Counted from the stretch's first letter, positions 7,796-17,172 are shown. The stretch: 64,000 bases of DNA from Bacillota bacterium (GCA_023458035.1 JAEXAX010000024.1:1-64000); one strand, 5' to 3'. The notes: generated by a model not told the origin, from the letters alone. Program-made: numbers and translations.

Positions 7796-10528
7796 CTATT
7801 TGCGTTCCACTTCCACCATGATGTAAGCTTCCACCTTATCTTCCAGCTCGATGGCGTCAAATTCCTCAAATACCAGGCCGCATTCGTAACCGGCCTTCAC
7901 CTCCTTCACGTCATCCTTGAAACGTTTCAGGGAAGCTAATTTACCTTCAAATACCTGATCCTTGCCGCGAGTGATACGCACCTGACAGCCTCTCGTAAAT
8001 ATGCCATCCAGGATATAGGAGCCGCCGATGTTGCCGATGCTGCTGGCCTTAAAGATCTGACGAATCTCTGCATGACCGATGATCTTCTCTTCATAGACCG
8101 GAGCCAGCATGCCCTTCATAGCACGCTCGATATCCTCGATAGCCGCATAGATCACGCTGTACAGGCGCACCTCTACTCCCTCTCGCTCTGCCACGCTCTT
8201 GGCCGTCACATCCGGTCTGACATTGAAACCGATCACCAGCGCGGAGGAAGCCCTGGCCAACGAGATATCGGATTCTGTAATGGCGCCGACACCGCTGTGG
8301 ATCACCTTTATGAGTACTTCCTCATTACTCAGTTTGATCAGGCTCTGGTTCATGGCCTCTACGGAGCCCTGTACGTCAGCTTTGACGATCAGATTCAGCT
8401 CCTTCATGTTTCCGGCTTGCAGCTGCTCATACATATCATCCAATGACATACGGATCTTGGTATCCTCCAGCAGACTTTCCCTCTTTTCGGACACAAAGGT
8501 TTCGGCAAAGGTTCTGGCTTCCTTGTCGGTCGCATGCGCTACAATGGTATCACCGGCTTCCGGCACGGCCGACAGGCCGAGTATCTCAACTACGGTCGAT
8601 GGTCCGGCCTCCTTCTGGCGACGATTATACTCATCCACCATGGCACGAACCTTACCATATGCGACACCGGCCGAGATATTATCTCCGACGTGCAGGGTGC
8701 CTTTTTGAATCAGCACATTGGCTACCGGTCCCTTACCCTTATCCAACTTCGCCTCGATCACCAGACCCCGGGCCGCTCTGTGAGGATTGGCCTTTAATTC
8801 AAGCATATCTGCTACCAGCAAAATCATTTCCAGCAATTTATCAATACCTTCACCGGTCTTTGCCGACACCGGTACCAATACCGTCGTACCGCCCCAATCT
8901 TCGCAGGTCAGTCCGTGCTCAGCCAGCTCGGTTTTTACACGATCCAGGTTGGCTCCCGGCTTATCGATCTTATTGACCGCAACGATAATCTCGATCTCAG
9001 CCGCCTTGGCATGATTGATCGCTTCGATGGTCTGCGGCATTACACCGTCATCGGCTGCAACTACCAGGATCGCAATATCGGTCGATTTAGCGCCGCGCAT
9101 ACGCATTTCGGTAAAAGCCTCATGACCCGGTGTATCCAAAAAGGTGATTTTTCTGTCATTGACCTTAACAACATATGCTCCGATATGTTGAGTAATACCT
9201 CCGGCCTCTTTATCTATCACCTTAGTGTTTCTGATATTATCCAGTAAAGACGTCTTACCGTGGTCGACATGCCCCATCACACAAACCACCGGCGGTCTGG
9301 ATTTCATCAGTTCTTCCGCTTCATCCTCCTCTTTCAGCAGCTCCTCGATGACATCGATCTTCTCCTTCAGTGTAACGATGCAGTTATGCTCGGCTGCGAT
9401 ATTCTCAACGGTTTCAAAATCAAGCTCGCTGTTTAAGGTTAGCATCTTGCCGTCCATAAACATCTTTTTGATGATGCCGGCTGCCGGTATTTTCAATTCT
9501 TCCGCCAGCTCGCGCACTGTGATCTTCTCCGGTACCGAGATCTCCTTGATCTCATTTTTCTTTTCCAGAATAGCGGCCGCCTTGCGCGCCTTTTCCAAAC
9601 GTTTCTTCGCTAATTCATCCTCTGACTCCCGCTCTCTGTACTCGCGTTTATTTTTCTCAATTTTTTTGCTCTTTTCCAGCTTCTTGCTCTTATCATTCTT
9701 TCTGGACGGATCAACCTCAGCCGCAAAGCCGCCTCCGGTTTTCTTGACCGGTTTTTTGCTATCAAAACGCTTTACACCGTCATCATCCTTATCCTTTGGA
9801 GTGAAGCCGCGGCCGCCGTTGTTTCCGAAGCTCGGTCTGCCGCTCTGCTGTCCGTTGCGATTCTGACCCTGAAAACGGTTACCGTCTCCGCCACGGTTAT
9901 TACTGCGGTTATCGGCACCTCTGCCGTCACGGCGAAAGCCGCGGTTATCACCGCCCCTGTTATCACGGTTAAAGCCGCCGTCTCTGCTACCCTGCGGACG
10001 GTCGCCGTCACGACGAACTCCTCGACTATCGCCGCCCCTGTTATCACGGTTAAGGACGCCGTCTCTGCTGTTCTGCGGACGATCGCCGTCACGACGGCCG
10101 CCTCGATTATCGGCGCTTCTGTTATCCCGATGAAAGCCTCGATTTTCTCCTCTGTTTTCCGGTCGTTCCTCTGACCGTTGCTCTGTACGCTGTACCGGTT
10201 TTGGCTGATTGCCGGTCGGCCGCCCCTGTGCCGGACGATTCTGATCGGCAGCCGGTCGGCGACGCTCAATGCCTCGACTGGAATTTTGCGGATGATACAC
10301 AACCGTGATATTCTTCTTTTCAGGCTTAGCTTCCGCCTTGGCCGCCGGAGTCGGTTTTACCTCCTTGGCCGGTGCGGCCTTCGGAGCAAAATGCTCCTTC
10401 ACCGTTGTGATCTGATTTGATTCTAAGCTGCTCATATGGCTTTTTACCTCTATCTTGTGCGCCTGTAAGGCGTCCAATACTTCCTTATTTGTTTTGTTGA
10501 TTTCTTTGGCTAATTCATAAACTCTCAT
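7796..10528 (-). CDS. infB: Translation initiation factor IF-2
   Basis: A 910-residue GTPase that positions initiator tRNA on the ribosome. The IF2 N-terminal module opens the protein (MRVYELAKEINKTNKEVLD) and a second IF2-N unit lies near residue 325; the G domain has VMGHVDHGKTSLLD (G1, about 416), DTPGHEAF (G3) and NKID (G4), followed by domains II-IV. Between the two IF2-N units lies a long low-complexity arm rich in Arg, Asp, Asn and Gly, built from an imperfect 27-residue repeat. The arm is unusual in composition; the rest is standard. ylxQ ends 3 bases upstream and rbfA starts 15 bases downstream. Confidence 0.97.
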   Translation of the reverse strand: MRVYELAKEINKTNKEVLDALQAHKIEVKSHMSSLESNQITTVKEHFAPKAAPAKEVKPTPAAKAEAKPEKKNITVVYHPQNSSRGIERRRPAADQNRPAQGRPTGNQPKPVQRTEQRSEERPENRGENRGFHRDNRSADNRGGRRDGDRPQNSRDGVLNRDNRGGDSRGVRRDGDRPQGSRDGGFNRDNRGGDNRGFRRDGRGADNRSNNRGGDGNRFQGQNRNGQQSGRPSFGNNGGRGFTPKDKDDDGVKRFDSKKPVKKTGGGFAAEVDPSRKNDKSKKLEKSKKIEKNKREYRERESEDELAKKRLEKARKAAAILEKKNEIKEISVPEKITVRELAEELKIPAAGIIKKMFMDGKMLTLNSELDFETVENIAAEHNCIVTLKEKIDVIEELLKEEDEAEELMKSRPPVVCVMGHVDHGKTSLLDNIRNTKVIDKEAGGITQHIGAYVVKVNDRKITFLDTPGHEAFTEMRMRGAKSTDIAILVVAADDGVMPQTIEAINHAKAAEIEIIVAVNKIDKPGANLDRVKTELAEHGLTCEDWGGTTVLVPVSAKTGEGIDKLLEMILLVADMLELKANPHRAARGLVIEAKLDKGKGPVANVLIQKGTLHVGDNISAGVAYGKVRAMVDEYNRRQKEAGPSTVVEILGLSAVPEAGDTIVAHATDKEARTFAETFVSEKRESLLEDTKIRMSLDDMYEQLQAGNMKELNLIVKADVQGSVEAMNQSLIKLSNEEVLIKVIHSGVGAITESDISLARASSALVIGFNVRPDVTAKSVAEREGVEVRLYSVIYAAIEDIERAMKGMLAPVYEEKIIGHAEIRQIFKASSIGNIGGSYILDGIFTRGCQVRITRGKDQVFEGKLASLKRFKDDVKEVKAGYECGLVFEEFDAIELEDKVEAYIMVEVERK
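9880..10135 (-). repeat. 81-bp tandem repeat coding the Arg-Asp-Asn-Gly arm of IF-2
   Basis: Three imperfect copies of an 81-base unit (27 codons) lie in the N-terminal arm of infB. Two neighbouring copies, starting near 9946 and 10027, are almost identical over about 70 bases and each encodes NRDNRGGD followed by RRDGDRPQ and SRDG. The period keeps the reading frame. Confidence 0.8.
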
Positions 10529-10531
10529 GTA

Positions 10532-10852
10532 CTACTTATCCTCCCCGGCAGTTTTTAGTTTCCCGGCACATGCATTTGCAAACGAGCTGTCGCAGATACA
10601 GATAACGGAACGCCAATCCCTGCCTATCGCCTGACCCAACGTTTCCTTTGTTCCATATATTTGAAAAGGAACCTTATGGAAACAACACATATTGCTGAAT
10701 TTTTTTACGGTATTTTCAGATGCATCCGCCGCAATCAGCACATAACAGGCTTTCCCGTGACGAATTGCATCTTCTCCGGACAACTCTCCGCTTTTGATGG
10801 CTCCGGCTTTCGCAGCAAGCCCCAGCAACCCGGCTAATTTTTTATCCAACAA
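10532..10852 (-). CDS. ylxQ: L7Ae/L30e-family RNA-binding protein YlxQ
   Basis: A 106-residue L7Ae-like protein. It has the family pattern KLAGLLGLAAKAGAIKSG at the N-terminus and YVLIAADAS then NTVKKF in the middle, expected to fold as a small alpha/beta RNA-binding domain recognising kink-turns. It is always found between ylxR and infB in Firmicutes; its cellular task is not settled. The start is TTG: the frame opens with two TTG codons (10852 and 10849), and AGGAG lies 10 bases upstream of the first. It overlaps ylxR by 11 bases. Confidence 0.9.
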   Translation of the reverse strand: MLDKKLAGLLGLAAKAGAIKSGELSGEDAIRHGKACYVLIAADASENTVKKFSNMCCFHKVPFQIYGTKETLGQAIGRDWRSVICICDSSFANACAGKLKTAGEDK

Positions 10853-11150
10853 TCTGCTTCATCTCCTCTCGCAGGTTCTCGTAAACGGTTATTGATACAG
10901 GGGTTTTCAACGATCTCTCCAAACCGCGCTTTTTGATCGCGGTTTCCAGACAGGCCTCGTTGCGGCACAGATAAGCACCGCGGCCGTCTTTTCTGCCTTC
11001 GACATCCAGTTCGATACCGTCAGCCGTCTTCACGACTCTCAGTAAATCCCGCTTGTCAAACATCCCCTGACATCCCACACATTTCCTCAATGGCTGTTTT
11101 TTACCGCTCGGATTCTTCGAGGATGTATCCGTCGTTTTCGTTGTAGACAT
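10842..11150 (-). CDS. ylxR: YlxR family RNA-binding protein (DUF448; RnpM)
   Basis: A small protein with the conserved KKQPLRKCVGCQ start, GRKDGRGAYLC centre and C-terminal basic helix of the YlxR family, known in Bacillus subtilis as RnpM, a modulator of RNase P. Two CxxC-like pairs (KCVGC and CRNEAC) are visible. The start is uncertain: the open frame reaches 11261, deep inside nusA; the ATG at 11150 gives 102 residues but lacks a good ribosome binding site and overlaps nusA by 50 bases; a TTG at about 11090 would give the most typical N-terminus. The C-terminus overlaps ylxQ. Confidence 0.88.
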   Translation of the reverse strand: MSTTKTTDTSSKNPSGKKQPLRKCVGCQGMFDKRDLLRVVKTADGIELDVEGRKDGRGAYLCRNEACLETAIKKRGLERSLKTPVSITVYENLREEMKQIVG

Positions 11151-12273
11151 TATATTCGTCTGTATAGCCCCCTTCGTAATCGGCGTATTCTTCAAGGTCT
11201 TCATATGTTTCTTCACCCTCTTCCATGGCCGCCTCATACTGCGACTCACTCTTGATATCAATCTTAAAGCCGGTTAAACGGGCTGCCAGACGGGCATTCT
11301 GCCCTTCCTTACCGATGGCTAATGACAATTGGTAATCCGGCACCACGACGGAAGCAGTCTTCTCATCTGAATCGGCGATAACCGAAACTACCTTCGCCGG
11401 GCTGAGAGCATTCTCTATCAAATAGGCGGCATTTTCATTCCAGTTGATAATGTCGATTTTTTCACCGCGCAGTTCTTCGACGATGGCAGCCACACGGCTT
11501 CCATTCACACCGACACAGGCACCGACCGGATCAATATCCGGGTTTTCGGAATAAACGGCGATCTTGGTTCTGGATCCGGCCTCACGAGCGATACCGCGAA
11601 TTTCTACGGTGCCATCCTTGACTTCTGTTACCTCTTCTTCAAACAGACGTTTTACCAGATCCGGATGAGTTCGAGAAACAGTGATCCGCGGTCCCTTATT
11701 TGTGTCGCGCACTTCCAGAATAATCACCTTAATCTTCTCTGTCGGCGCCAGATGCTCGCTCTTCACCTGCTCGATCTCCGCCAACATCCCATCTACCGGA
11801 TCCTCGGTTCCCAGACTAACGCTGATATTATTACCCAGGTAACGCTGTATGGTGGCAGTCACCATCTCTTTTTCCTTTTCATGATACTTCTCGTATAGCA
11901 TCTTGCGTTCTTCTTCACGAATTTTTTGCAGGATGATATTCTTCGCATTCTGAGTGGCAATACGACCGAAGTCCTTTGAAAAAATCTCTTCGCGCACAAT
12001 ATCACCGACTTCATACTCGGCATCCAGCATCTTAGCTTCCGCCAGACTGACCTCCAGCAATGAATCCTCCACTTCCTCTACGACCGTTTTTTTTGCATAC
12101 ACATGGTGCTCACAGGTGTCACGGTTCATTTCCACCGTAATGTTTTCATTTTTACCGAAGTGATTCTTGCAGGCCTGCAGCAAAGACTGCTCGATCGCAT
12201 CAAGCAAGATATCCCGCTTGATGTGTTTCTCCTTCACCAATACATCCAGAGCCGCATTTAACTCCTTACTCAT
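11101..12273 (-). CDS. nusA: Transcription termination/antitermination factor NusA
   Basis: A 390-residue NusA of normal Firmicute length. The N-terminal RNA-polymerase-binding domain covers about residues 1-125, the S1 domain about 130-200 (ending in RITVSRTHPDLVKRLFE), and KH1/KH2 follow with the GACVGVNGSRV and LAIGKEGQNARLAARLTG motifs. The tail is acidic and tyrosine-rich (EDLEEYADYEGGYTDEYN). It pauses RNA polymerase and stimulates intrinsic termination. AAGGAGGA precedes the ATG. rimP lies 15 bases upstream. The operon leader carries a weak terminator-like hairpin that could be an autoregulatory target. Confidence 0.97.
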   Translation of the reverse strand: MSKELNAALDVLVKEKHIKRDILLDAIEQSLLQACKNHFGKNENITVEMNRDTCEHHVYAKKTVVEEVEDSLLEVSLAEAKMLDAEYEVGDIVREEIFSKDFGRIATQNAKNIILQKIREEERKMLYEKYHEKEKEMVTATIQRYLGNNISVSLGTEDPVDGMLAEIEQVKSEHLAPTEKIKVIILEVRDTNKGPRITVSRTHPDLVKRLFEEEVTEVKDGTVEIRGIAREAGSRTKIAVYSENPDIDPVGACVGVNGSRVAAIVEELRGEKIDIINWNENAAYLIENALSPAKVVSVIADSDEKTASVVVPDYQLSLAIGKEGQNARLAARLTGFKIDIKSESQYEAAMEEGEETYEDLEEYADYEGGYTDEYNVYNENDGYILEESER

Positions 12274-12288
12274 TTCTTTTATTCCTCC

Positions 12289-12756
12289 TTAAAATTCAAT
12301 CGCCAGACGAATCAGAGCGATATTTTTTCTTTCTACTTCCAGACGATCAGCTTCGTCCGTGGAGATTACTATGCTCTCAGCCGAATATTCAACCAACTCA
12401 CCGTAATACTCCTTTTCTCCGTCAACAGCTTTAAACAGCTTTAGTTCTACCGTTTTCCCGATGCTGCGAGCCAAATCCTTATCCTTTTTTAATGGTCTGG
12501 TCAGACCCGGCGAACTGATTTCCAGAACATAAGCGCCGTCAATGACATCTTCCGCGTCCAGCTTGGCCTCCAAGGCTTTACTGATCAGTTCACAATCATC
12601 AATGGTGATACCGCCGTCCTTATCAATATATGCGCGCAGATACCAGCTTCCGCCTTCTTTGACATATTCTACATCAACCAGTTCAAATGCATGCTCCTCC
12701 AATAATGGCAGCAGCAGCTGTTCGGTGCGCTCTTCATAGTTCTCTTTTTTGGCCAT
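12289..12756 (-). CDS. rimP: Ribosome maturation factor RimP
   Basis: A 155-residue RimP (formerly YlxS/YhbC) needed for 30S subunit assembly. Visible family features are FELVDVEYVKEGGSWYLRAYIDKDGGITIDDC in the N-terminal half, the EISSPGLTRPLK motif near residue 85 and an Sm-like C-terminal domain. GGAGGGAAGG precedes the ATG. It is the first gene of the nusA-infB operon, with its own promoter and a leader hairpin. Confidence 0.96.
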   Translation of the reverse strand: MAKKENYEERTEQLLLPLLEEHAFELVDVEYVKEGGSWYLRAYIDKDGGITIDDCELISKALEAKLDAEDVIDGAYVLEISSPGLTRPLKKDKDLARSIGKTVELKLFKAVDGEKEYYGELVEYSAESIVISTDEADRLEVERKNIALIRLAIEF

Positions 12757-12773
12757 TCCTTCCCTCCGTCTAC

Positions 12774-12804
12774 AAAATGAGAGTGGACCGCCGGCCCACT
12801 CTCA
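12774..12804 (-). terminator. Terminator-like hairpin in the rimP-nusA leader (candidate attenuator)
   Basis: A perfect 9-bp stem (TGAGAGTGG / CCACTCTCA, 12778-12786 with 12796-12804) and a 9-base loop, followed on the minus strand by only TTTTG. It lies between the mapped promoter boxes (12834-12862) and the rimP start, so it is inside the operon's own leader. The short U-tract makes it a weak terminator of the kind that can depend on NusA. Confidence 0.6.
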
Positions 12805-12833
12805 TACGTTAACATGATCATTTCTTAATAATC

Positions 12834-12862
12834 AATATAACACGATTGCTTCGGAAATACAA
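12834..12862 (-). promoter_or_regulatory. rimP: Promoter of the rimP-nusA-infB operon
   Basis: Minus-strand TTGTAT (12857-12862) and TATATT (12834-12839) with exact 17-base spacing. Transcription would start near 12827, about 70 bases before the rimP ATG, with the leader hairpin in between. Between this promoter and the end of parC (12863-12981) I see only AT-rich sequence, a small inverted repeat (ATAATC/GATTAT) and two copies of TCGGCAAGGAT. Confidence 0.65.
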
Positions 12863-12981
12863 GGAAAAGGGGAAATATTTTCTGTTATTTTTTTTACCCA
12901 GACCCCATCCTTGCCGACATAATCCTTGCCGATTATAATTTTGACATCTACCATTTTTATCAAAATAGTATCTGCTTCCAC

Positions 12982-15222
12982 TTAAACTCTGGTCTTAACG
13001 CCCTTCGTATCTCGGCTTCCCTGCTTCAGGCGATTCAAATTAACTGTTTTTTCGGCAAATTCGGCTGTCTGCTCACTGCCGTTGGTCACGCCGTAGACCC
13101 GTTGCAGGCCATCTCCCCTGCCAAAACGCATACCGCGAACGCCAATGGCTGTCTTTTTCATCTGAGGTACATCTTCCGGTGACAGTTTCAGGAAATACCC
13201 CTGATTACTCTGTAAGACCAGCCAATCGATCCGGTCGATCGGAATAACTGCCAGCAGGCGATCCTCATCGCCTAATTTGGTGGCGGCCATCATCTTCTTA
13301 TTCGACAACAGTTCGCCGGCCTCCACAAGCTTCATCATGCCCTTTGCCGATACGAAGGCTGTCCTTTCACGAGCTAATATCTCCTCGGTCAAAATACTGG
13401 CGATCCGCTCCTTGCTGCCGTCGAAATAACAGAGATTATCCAACGGCTGTCCTTTATCTCGCAGCTTTGTCATCGGTATGTCGGTCACCTTAACAGTATG
13501 TACCCGGCCAAGATCCGAAAATACTGCGATCTTTCCGGTATTCAGGACAGGAATAATATAAAGCAAATCCTGCAATGAGGCACTGTTGCGCTCATAGGTG
13601 GCAGCATCAATGGTACGGATGTAACCGAAGCGATCCAGTAACACATACACCGTTTCCTCTTCTATCGGTTTCTCCACATAGGCAATCGGCGCCACATCAT
13701 CGATCACGGTCCGGCGTTCTCTGCCGAAGTTCCGGATGATACCATCCAGATCCTCCAACAGCACAGCGTCCATGCTTTCCTTTTCTTCCAGAATCTGCTC
13801 AAAACGAGCGATATTGGCAATGGTCTTGGCATTTTCTTCTTGTAAGGCCAGCAGTTCCAGGCCGATCAGTTTGGATAAACGCATCTCCAGGATAGCCGTC
13901 GCCTGATTTGCTGTAAAAGACAATAACCTGGCCTGTTTTTTGGATGCTGCCGACTTAAATTGAATATCGGTTACATCTCCCTCAGTCAGACAGTTCTTGG
14001 CCTGCTTAATGGTTTTACTGCCACGGATGATCTCAATAATCAGGTCCAGTATATCCAAGGCCTTCAGCAGGCCCTCCTGGATCTCACGCTTATGCTTTTC
14101 TTTCTTCAGTAAGAAACGGTACTTCCGACCGGTGATCTCGTATAAAAATTCGATGTGCTGAGACAGGATCTGACCAAGGCTTAACACCTCCGGCTTTCCG
14201 TCAACCACGGCCAGCATATTAATCCCAAAGGTATCTTCCAGCTTGGTTTTTTGATATAGCAGATTTTTCAGATTCTCCGGATCAGCCCCTTTCCGAATTT
14301 CCAGCACAATACGAATCCCATCCTTCGAGGACTGATTTGAAATATCAATGATATCATTGGTCACCTTGTTTTCGACAAGACTGCTGACATCATTTAAGAA
14401 CTTTCCGATACCGGCTCCGATCATTGTATAAGGAATCTGACTGATGACCAGCTGTTGCTTTCCGCCTTTCAGCTTTTCATAATCCACTACCCCGCGCAAC
14501 CGCAGCTTGCCGCTGCCGGTTTCATAAATTTGCTGCAGATCCTGCCTGTTGACGATGACGCCGCCGGTCGGGAAATCCGGTCCCTGGATATATTCCATCA
14601 GTTCTCTGGTAGACATCAGCGGGTTTTGCAGCATAGCCTTAGTGGCCTCTGCCACCTCTCGCAGATTATGCGGCGGTACGCTGGTCGCCATTCCGACAGC
14701 GATACCCTCGGCGCCGTTAACCAGAAAATTGGAAATCCGGACCGGCAGAACACTTGGCTCTTTTTCATTATTATCAAAGTTCGGCACAAAGTCGATGACA
14801 TCCTTCTCCAGATCCTGCAGATACACCTGTGAAGTCAGCTTTTGCAGCCGCGCTTCGGTATAACGCATGGCAGCCGCGCCATCTCCCTCTATAGAACCGA
14901 AGTTTCCGTGGCCGTCCACCAGCGCCATTCCCTTTTTAAATTCCTGAGCCATCACCACCAGCGCATCATAGATCGAACTGTCTCCGTGCGGATGGTACTT
15001 ACCCATCGTATCGCCGACGATACGAGCACATTTTCGAAACGGTTTATCATAATCGATCCCCAGCTGATGCATATCATACAGAGTTCGTCGCTGTACCGGC
15101 TTTAAACCGTCCCTGATATCCGGCAGCGCTCTGGCTACGATAACGCTCATTGCGTAGTCTATATAGGACTGCTTCATGATCTGTGAGTATTCGGTTTTTA
15201 AGATCTTCTCTTCTGTGTTCAT
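12982..15222 (-). CDS. parC: Type IIA topoisomerase subunit A, topoisomerase IV (ParC)-like
   Basis: A 746-residue breakage-reunion subunit. The QSYIDYAMSVIVARALPDIRDGLKPVQRR start, KCARIVGDTMGKYHPHGDSS and the catalytic tyrosine in AAAMRYTEARL (about residue 122) are clear; a C-terminal beta-propeller follows from about residue 490. The gyrase-specific GyrA box (QRRGGKG type) is not found at the expected place or elsewhere in the C-terminal part, so I favour decatenase-type ParC over GyrA. The ATG at 15222 has AAAGGA at good spacing; the longer frame to 15300 overlaps parE. parE ends 13 bases upstream. A second clostridial gyrase-like pair cannot be excluded. Confidence 0.85.
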   Translation of the reverse strand: MNTEEKILKTEYSQIMKQSYIDYAMSVIVARALPDIRDGLKPVQRRTLYDMHQLGIDYDKPFRKCARIVGDTMGKYHPHGDSSIYDALVVMAQEFKKGMALVDGHGNFGSIEGDGAAAMRYTEARLQKLTSQVYLQDLEKDVIDFVPNFDNNEKEPSVLPVRISNFLVNGAEGIAVGMATSVPPHNLREVAEATKAMLQNPLMSTRELMEYIQGPDFPTGGVIVNRQDLQQIYETGSGKLRLRGVVDYEKLKGGKQQLVISQIPYTMIGAGIGKFLNDVSSLVENKVTNDIIDISNQSSKDGIRIVLEIRKGADPENLKNLLYQKTKLEDTFGINMLAVVDGKPEVLSLGQILSQHIEFLYEITGRKYRFLLKKEKHKREIQEGLLKALDILDLIIEIIRGSKTIKQAKNCLTEGDVTDIQFKSAASKKQARLLSFTANQATAILEMRLSKLIGLELLALQEENAKTIANIARFEQILEEKESMDAVLLEDLDGIIRNFGRERRTVIDDVAPIAYVEKPIEEETVYVLLDRFGYIRTIDAATYERNSASLQDLLYIIPVLNTGKIAVFSDLGRVHTVKVTDIPMTKLRDKGQPLDNLCYFDGSKERIASILTEEILARERTAFVSAKGMMKLVEAGELLSNKKMMAATKLGDEDRLLAVIPIDRIDWLVLQSNQGYFLKLSPEDVPQMKKTAIGVRGMRFGRGDGLQRVYGVTNGSEQTAEFAEKTVNLNRLKQGSRDTKGVKTRV

Positions 15223-15235
15223 AGCCATCCTTTCT

Positions 15236-17158
15236 CTAAACATCCAGACTGGCCGCCGTGGCATGACGATAGATAAAATCCTTACGCGGAGCCACATCAT
15301 TGCCCATCAATATTTCTGTCACCCGATCAGCCATCATACCGTCCTCGATTTCGACCCGCTGTAATTGTCTGGTATCTGGATTCAAGGTTGTATCCCATAA
15401 CTGGGCTGCATCCATTTCACCGAGGCCCTTGTAGCGCTGCAAATCAACGATCTCATGCTGCCTGCGATACTGCTTCAAGGCCCGGTCATCATACAGATAG
15501 GTTTCCTCACCCTTTTTATTCTTCGCCTTATAAAGCGGCGGCATAGCCAGGTATACATGCCCCTCGTAGATCAACTCCGGCATAAATCGATAAAACAGCG
15601 TTAATAAAAGGGTTGCGATATGAGAACCGTCCACATCGGCATCCGACATGATGATAATCTTGTGGTAACGCAGCTTGCTGATGTCAAAATCATTACCATA
15701 TCCCTCGGAAAAGCCGCAGCCGAAGGCATGGATCATCGACTTAATCTCGGCATTTGCCAACACCTTGTCGATGGTCGCTTTTTCGACATTCAGGATTTTT
15801 CCGCGGATCGGCAAAATGGCCTGATGCTTACGGTCTCTGGCTGTTTTGGCCGTTCCTCCGGCCGAATCCCCCTCTACGATAAAGATTTCACACCTTTGGG
15901 CATCCCGACTTTCGCAATTGGCCAGCTTCCCATTTGTATCAAATGAAAAGCGCTGTTTTGTCAACAGATTAGTTTTTGCCTTTTCCTCACTCTTTCTGAT
16001 CTTTGCTGCCTTCACCGCGCAGTCTAATACCTTTTTCAGCGTTTCAAGATTTCTATCAAAAAATAAAACACTTTCTTCTCCGACCACCTTTGCAGTTGCC
16101 TTGGCGGCATCCTGATTGTCCAGCTTCGTCTTGGTCTGACCTTCAAATCTGGGCGTCGGATGCTTCACCGAGATGACGGCCGTCATACCGTTTCGGATAT
16201 CGGCGCCGGTGAAGTTTGTATCCTTTTCCTTTAACAGTCCCAGTTCTCTGGCATATGTGTTCATCACCGAGGTGAACACACTCTTGAAACCGGTAATGTG
16301 AGTACCGCCCTCGCTATTGTAAATATTATTACAGAAGCCAAGAACCGTCTCACGAAATTCTTCAGTATACTGCAAGGCTACCTCGACGTGGATCCCCTCA
16401 CTGTCACCGCTCCAGTAAATCGGCTCATGAACCGCTTCCTTATGCCCGTTTAACTGTTTGACAAAACCAACAATCCCTTCCGGTTCTGCATAGATGAGCT
16501 GCTCCTCTTTACCGCTGCGCCGATCTTCAAATTCGATGGTCAGCCCCGGGTTCAGATAGGCCGTTTCATGCAGTCGACTTTTGATATCCTCCGCACCGAA
16601 ATCTACCCGCTCAAAAATTTCATCATCCGGCAAAAAATTGATTTTGGTACCGGTTTCCTTTGTCTTTCCGATCTTCGGCAGCAAACCATTTTCCAGTTCT
16701 ACCACCGGGGTGCCGCGACGAAAGCGGTCATGGTGGATAAATCCGCCGACTGAAACCTCAACATCCAGATAGGTCGACAGCGCATTGACAACCGATGAAC
16801 CGACACCATGTAATCCGCCGCTGGTCTTATAGGCATCATTATCAAATTTACCGCCGGCGTGCAGTGTGGTAAAGACCAGTCGCTCGGCCGGCACTCCCTT
16901 TTCGTGCAGATCTACCGGAATTCCACGACCGTTATCAATCACCGTAGCCGAACCGTCTTTCTCCAGAATCACCGAGATGCGATCACAAAATCCGGCCAGA
17001 TGTTCATCCACACCATTATCCACGATCTCATAAACCAGATGATTCAGTCCTTTCAGGGATGTGCTGCCTATATACATACCGGGTCTGGTTCTAACCGCCT
17101 CCAGTCCTTCCAGGACGGAAATACTGCCGGCATTATATTCCTGTTGCTTCTTTGCCAT
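15236..17158 (-). CDS. parE: Type IIA topoisomerase subunit B, topoisomerase IV (ParE)-like
   Basis: A 640-residue ATPase subunit. The GHKL ATP site shows LVYEIVDNGVDEHLAG, VIDNGRGIPVD and the GGLHGVGSSVVNALS lid; the transducer has QTKTKLDN; the TOPRIM domain has EGDSAGG and DADVDGSHIATLLLTLFYR; the C-terminus has QRYKGLGEMDAAQLWDTTL. It forms the heterotetramer with the subunit A gene immediately downstream. Start at 17158 follows GGGAGGAG. The gene is 14 bases after a small unknown gene. It is assigned to topoisomerase IV mainly through its partner, which lacks a GyrA box. Confidence 0.86.
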   Translation of the reverse strand: MAKKQQEYNAGSISVLEGLEAVRTRPGMYIGSTSLKGLNHLVYEIVDNGVDEHLAGFCDRISVILEKDGSATVIDNGRGIPVDLHEKGVPAERLVFTTLHAGGKFDNDAYKTSGGLHGVGSSVVNALSTYLDVEVSVGGFIHHDRFRRGTPVVELENGLLPKIGKTKETGTKINFLPDDEIFERVDFGAEDIKSRLHETAYLNPGLTIEFEDRRSGKEEQLIYAEPEGIVGFVKQLNGHKEAVHEPIYWSGDSEGIHVEVALQYTEEFRETVLGFCNNIYNSEGGTHITGFKSVFTSVMNTYARELGLLKEKDTNFTGADIRNGMTAVISVKHPTPRFEGQTKTKLDNQDAAKATAKVVGEESVLFFDRNLETLKKVLDCAVKAAKIRKSEEKAKTNLLTKQRFSFDTNGKLANCESRDAQRCEIFIVEGDSAGGTAKTARDRKHQAILPIRGKILNVEKATIDKVLANAEIKSMIHAFGCGFSEGYGNDFDISKLRYHKIIIMSDADVDGSHIATLLLTLFYRFMPELIYEGHVYLAMPPLYKAKNKKGEETYLYDDRALKQYRRQHEIVDLQRYKGLGEMDAAQLWDTTLNPDTRQLQRVEIEDGMMADRVTEILMGNDVAPRKDFIYRHATAASLDV

Positions 17159-17172
17159 CTTTCTCCTCCCGA

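Noticed and set aside
8199..9866. Long plus-strand open frames (169 and 213 codons) opposite infB
   Set aside because: They are serine-rich mirror frames of a strongly conserved gene, with no domain match and no ribosome binding site.
9880..10135. Regular repeats suggesting a CRISPR array
   Set aside because: The 81-base repeats are in frame within infB, encode a continuous protein arm and have no spacer structure.
12982..17158. Assignment of the topoisomerase pair as gyrA-gyrB
   Set aside because: No QRRGGKG-type GyrA box was found in subunit A, so topoisomerase IV was preferred, though the distinction needs a phylogeny.
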